Positions 61,744 to 64,000 of a DNA stretch of 64,000 nt are shown in pieces (the first letter of the stretch is position 1; each line of letters opens with the position of its first letter). A model generated the notes under the pieces. The model saw only the letters and a program-made list of their open reading frames with translations, searched no databases and was not told the DNA's origin. The position numbers and the translations under genes were made by a program. Source of the DNA: Streptomyces uncialis (lineage in GTDB: Bacteria > Actinomycetota > Actinomycetes > Streptomycetales > Streptomycetaceae); the NCBI RefSeq assembly GCF_036250755.1, contig NZ_CP109583.1:3534001-3598000 (forward strand). The letters run 5' to 3'.

Positions 61744-64000
61744 ATGACGAAGACCCCGAGGACGGACCCGCCCTCGCCCGCGCCGCACACCGCCGACAGC
61801 CACGACATGATCCGGGTGCGGGGCGCGCGCGAGAACAATCTCCAGGACATCAGCATCGAGCTCCCCAAGCGCCGCTTGACGGTGTTCACCGGGGTGTCCG
61901 GCTCGGGCAAGAGCTCGCTGGTGTTCGCGACGATCGCCGCGGAGTCCCAGCGGATGATCAACGAGACGTACAGCGCCTTCGTGCAGGGCTTCATGCCCAC
62001 GATGGCCCGCCCGGACGTCGATGTCCTCGACGGGCTGACCAGCGCGATCATCGTGGACCAGGAGCGCCTGGGCGCCAACCCCCGCTCCACCGTCGGCACC
62101 GTCACCGACGCCAACGCGCTGCTGCGCATCCTCTTCAGCCGTCTCGGGCAACCGCACCTCGGCTCACCGCAGTCGTTCTCCTTCAACGTCCCCTCGGTCC
62201 GCGCGGCCGGCGCGGTCACCGTCGAGCGCGGCGACAAGAAGACCGTGAAGGCGACCTACACCCTCACCGGCGGGATGTGCCCGGGCTGCGAGGGCCGGGG
62301 CACCGTCTCCGACATCGACCTCACCCAGTTGTACGACGCGTCCAGGTCACTGGTCGACGGCGCGATCACCGTGCCCGGCTTCAAGGCCGACGGCTGGTCG
62401 GTGCGCTTCTACTCCGAGTCGGGCTTCCTCGTCCCCGACAAGCCGATCCGCGACTACACCGAGCGGGAGCTGCACGACTTCCTGTACCGGGAGCCCGCCA
62501 AGGTGAAGATCGCGGGCACCAACATGACCTACGAGGGGCTGGTGCTCCAGGTCAAGCGGTCGTTCCTGGCGAAGGACCGGGAGGCGATGCAGCCTCACAT
62601 CCGGGCGTTCGTCGACCGGGCCGTCACCTTCACCGCCTGCCCGGAGTGCGGCGGCACCCGGCTGAGCGCCCCGGCCCGCTCGTCGAAGATCAAGGGGGTC
62701 AGCATCGCGGACCTGTGCGCGATGCAGATCAGCGATCTCGCCGTATGGGTACGCGAACTGGACGAGCCGTCGATGGGGCCGCTGCTGACCACCCTGCGGC
62801 ACACCCTCGACAAGTTCGTGGAGATCGGGCTGGGCTATCTGTCGCTGGACCGGTCCTCGGGCACCCTGTCGGGCGGTGAGGCGCAGCGCGTCAAGATGAT
62901 CCGCCACTTCGGGTCCTCGCTCACCGACATCACCTATGTCTTCGACGAGCCGACGATCGGGCTGCACCCGCACGACATCCGGCGGATGAACGATCTGCTG
63001 CTCCAGCTGCGGGACAAGGGCAACACGGTGCTCGTGGTGGAGCACAAGCCGGAGGCGATCGCGATCGCCGACCATGTGGTCGACCTCGGTCCCGGCGCCG
63101 GTTCGGGCGGCGGCACCGTCTGTTTCGAGGGCACCGTCGAGGGGCTGCGGGCCAGCGGCACCCTCACCGGCCGTCATCTGGACGACAGGTCCACGCTCAA
63201 GGACAAGGTGCGGACCCCGACCGGCGCCCTGGAGATCCGGGGCGCGGACACCCACAACCTCAAGGGCGTCGACGTCGACATCCCGCTCGGGGTGCTCACG
63301 GTCGTCACCGGGGTCGCCGGTTCCGGCAAGAGCTCGCTCGTGCACGGCTCGATCCCGCCCGGCGAGGGTGTGGTGTCGGTCGACCAGACACCGATCCGCG
63401 GTTCGCGCCGGAGCAACCCGGCCACGTACACCGGGCTGCTGGAGCCGGTCCGCAAGGCGTTCGCCAAGGCCAACGGCGTCAAGCCCGCGCTGTTCAGCTC
63501 CAATTCCGAGGGCGCCTGCCCGAACTGCAACGGCGCGGGCGTCGTCTACACCGACCTCGGGATGATGGACGGTGTCTCGACCGTCTGCGAGGAGTGCGGC
63601 GGCAGGCGGTTCCAGGCGTCGGTGCTGGAGTACCGGCTCGGGGGCCGGGACATCAGCGAGGTGCTGGCGATGCCGGTCAGCGAGGCGGCGGAGTTCTTCG
63701 GCTCCGGCGAGGCCCGTGTCCCGGCCGCGCACGCGGTCCTCGGACGGCTGGTGGACGTCGGCCTCGGCTATCTCGGCCTCGGCCAGCCGCTCACCACGCT
63801 GTCCGGCGGTGAGCGCCAGCGGCTCAAGCTCGCGACGCACATGGGCGACAAGGGCGGTGTCTACGTCCTGGACGAGCCGACCACCGGTCTGCATCTCGCC
63901 GATGTCGAGCAGCTGCTCGGGCTGCTCGACCGGCTGGTCGACGCGGGCAAGTCGGTCATCGTGATCGCGCACCACCAGGCGGTCATGGCGCACGCCGACT
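61744..64000 (+). CDS. UvrA-like ATPase (DrrC-type drug-resistance protein), cut by window end
   Basis: From ATG 61744, open to the window edge (752 codons). It has two ABC ATPase halves: Walker [16 protein letters not shown] and [15 protein letters not shown], signatures [11 protein letters not shown] and [11 protein letters not shown], Walker [12 protein letters not shown] and [11 protein letters not shown]. Zinc-type CxxC sites are present ([32 protein letters not shown]). The short length fits DrrC-like UvrA paralogues (about 760-800 aa) rather than repair UvrA (about 950). These give self-resistance to DNA-binding antibiotics. A diazofluorene-type product damages DNA, so it fits the cluster. 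Only the last few residues should be missing. Confidence 0.92.
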   Translation, partial: MTKTPRTDPPSPAPHTADSHDMIRVRGARENNLQDISIELPKRRLTVFTGVSGSGKSSLVFATIAAESQRMINETYSAFVQGFMPTMARPDVDVLDGLTSAIIVDQERLGANPRSTVGTVTDANALLRILFSRLGQPHLGSPQSFSFNVPSVRAAGAVTVERGDKKTVKATYTLTGGMCPGCEGRGTVSDIDLTQLYDASRSLVDGAITVPGFKADGWSVRFYSESGFLVPDKPIRDYTERELHDFLYREPAKVKIAGTNMTYEGLVLQVKRSFLAKDREAMQPHIRAFVDRAVTFTACPECGGTRLSAPARSSKIKGVSIADLCAMQISDLAVWVRELDEPSMGPLLTTLRHTLDKFVEIGLGYLSLDRSSGTLSGGEAQRVKMIRHFGSSLTDITYVFDEPTIGLHPHDIRRMNDLLLQLRDKGNTVLVVEHKPEAIAIADHVVDLGPGAGSGGGTVCFEGTVEGLRASGTLTGRHLDDRSTLKDKVRTPTGALEIRGADTHNLKGVDVDIPLGVLTVVTGVAGSGKSSLVHGSIPPGEGVVSVDQTPIRGSRRSNPATYTGLLEPVRKAFAKANGVKPALFSSNSEGACPNCNGAGVVYTDLGMMDGVSTVCEECGGRRFQASVLEYRLGGRDISEVLAMPVSEAAEFFGSGEARVPAAHAVLGRLVDVGLGYLGLGQPLTTLSGGERQRLKLATHMGDKGGVYVLDEPTTGLHLADVEQLLGLLDRLVDAGKSVIVIAHHQAVMAHAD

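Noticed and set aside
1..64000. CRISPR array, tRNA or rRNA genes, attachment sites
   Set aside because: No regularly spaced repeat-spacer pattern, no tRNA cloverleaf with CCA context and no rRNA-like conserved blocks were noticed on reading; a tRNAscan/Infernal run would settle it.

Overview
This is high-GC actinomycete DNA, almost certainly a Streptomyces chromosome: codon third positions are nearly all G or C, GTG and TTG starts are common, and the gene families (SARP, StrR-like, XRE with TPR tail, anti-sigma-type ATPases) are typical. The left 10 kb is a lower-GC, worn accessory zone. The rest is dominated by a secondary-metabolite gene cluster.

Left zone (1-14.8 kb): a partial IS5-family transposase, a complete IS630 element with 26-bp ends, a secreted DNRLRE/NucA-NucB nuclease gene broken by one extra base, a convergent candidate immunity gene, an IS5 element with an amber codon sitting inside an older IS fragment, a RidA/TetR divergent pair, a decayed toxin-antitoxin module with three antitoxin-like paralogues, a TrmO/TsaA-like gene, an XRE/TPR regulator and an anti-sigma-type ATPase.

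N-N sub-cluster (14.8-23.1 kb): a divergent set with GNAT acetyltransferase and adenylosuccinate-lyase homologue on one arm, and amidase, glutamine-synthetase homologue, DUF3050 haem-oxygenase-fold protein, 2x[4Fe-4S] ferredoxin and an unrecognised 659-aa protein on the other. Four of these match the hydrazine/glutamylhydrazine set shared by kinamycin and fosfazinomycin. A 29-bp-stem hairpin closes the arm.

Polyketide tailoring block 1 (23.1-35.9 kb): AlpJ/JadG/GilOII-type ring-opening oxygenase, three FAD aromatic monooxygenases, a two-domain aromatase/cyclase, two O-methyltransferase-fold proteins (the fold of AlpH, which installs hydrazine in kinamycin), a glycosyltransferase, a secreted hydrolase and a SnoaL-like protein. 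Regulation and sugar block (36-49 kb): SARP, small peptide plus fused RRE/E1-like/YcaO cyclodehydratase plus sensor kinase/response regulator (possible RiPP locus), a second double ABM-type oxygenase, dTDP-glucose 4,6-dehydratase, sugar aminotransferase, second SARP, AraC regulator, a dispersed-repeat array and a StrR/NovG-like regulator. Tailoring block 2 (49-58.5 kb): two more FAD monooxygenases, two NAD(P)-dependent oxidoreductases, ABC exporter, TcmI-type cyclase, small unknown protein, alpha/beta hydrolase and AraC regulator. Right edge: SMI1/KNR4-like and VOC proteins and a UvrA-like ATPase cut by the window end.

Together the genes predict a glycosylated, nitrogen-nitrogen-containing atypical angucycline (diazobenzofluorene type, as in kinamycin or lomaiviticin). 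No ketosynthase, chain-length factor or acyl carrier protein is present in these 64 kb, so the polyketide core genes must lie elsewhere. Three intergenic regions carry 11-bp-phased heptamers that look like SARP operators. No rRNA, tRNA or CRISPR array was seen.
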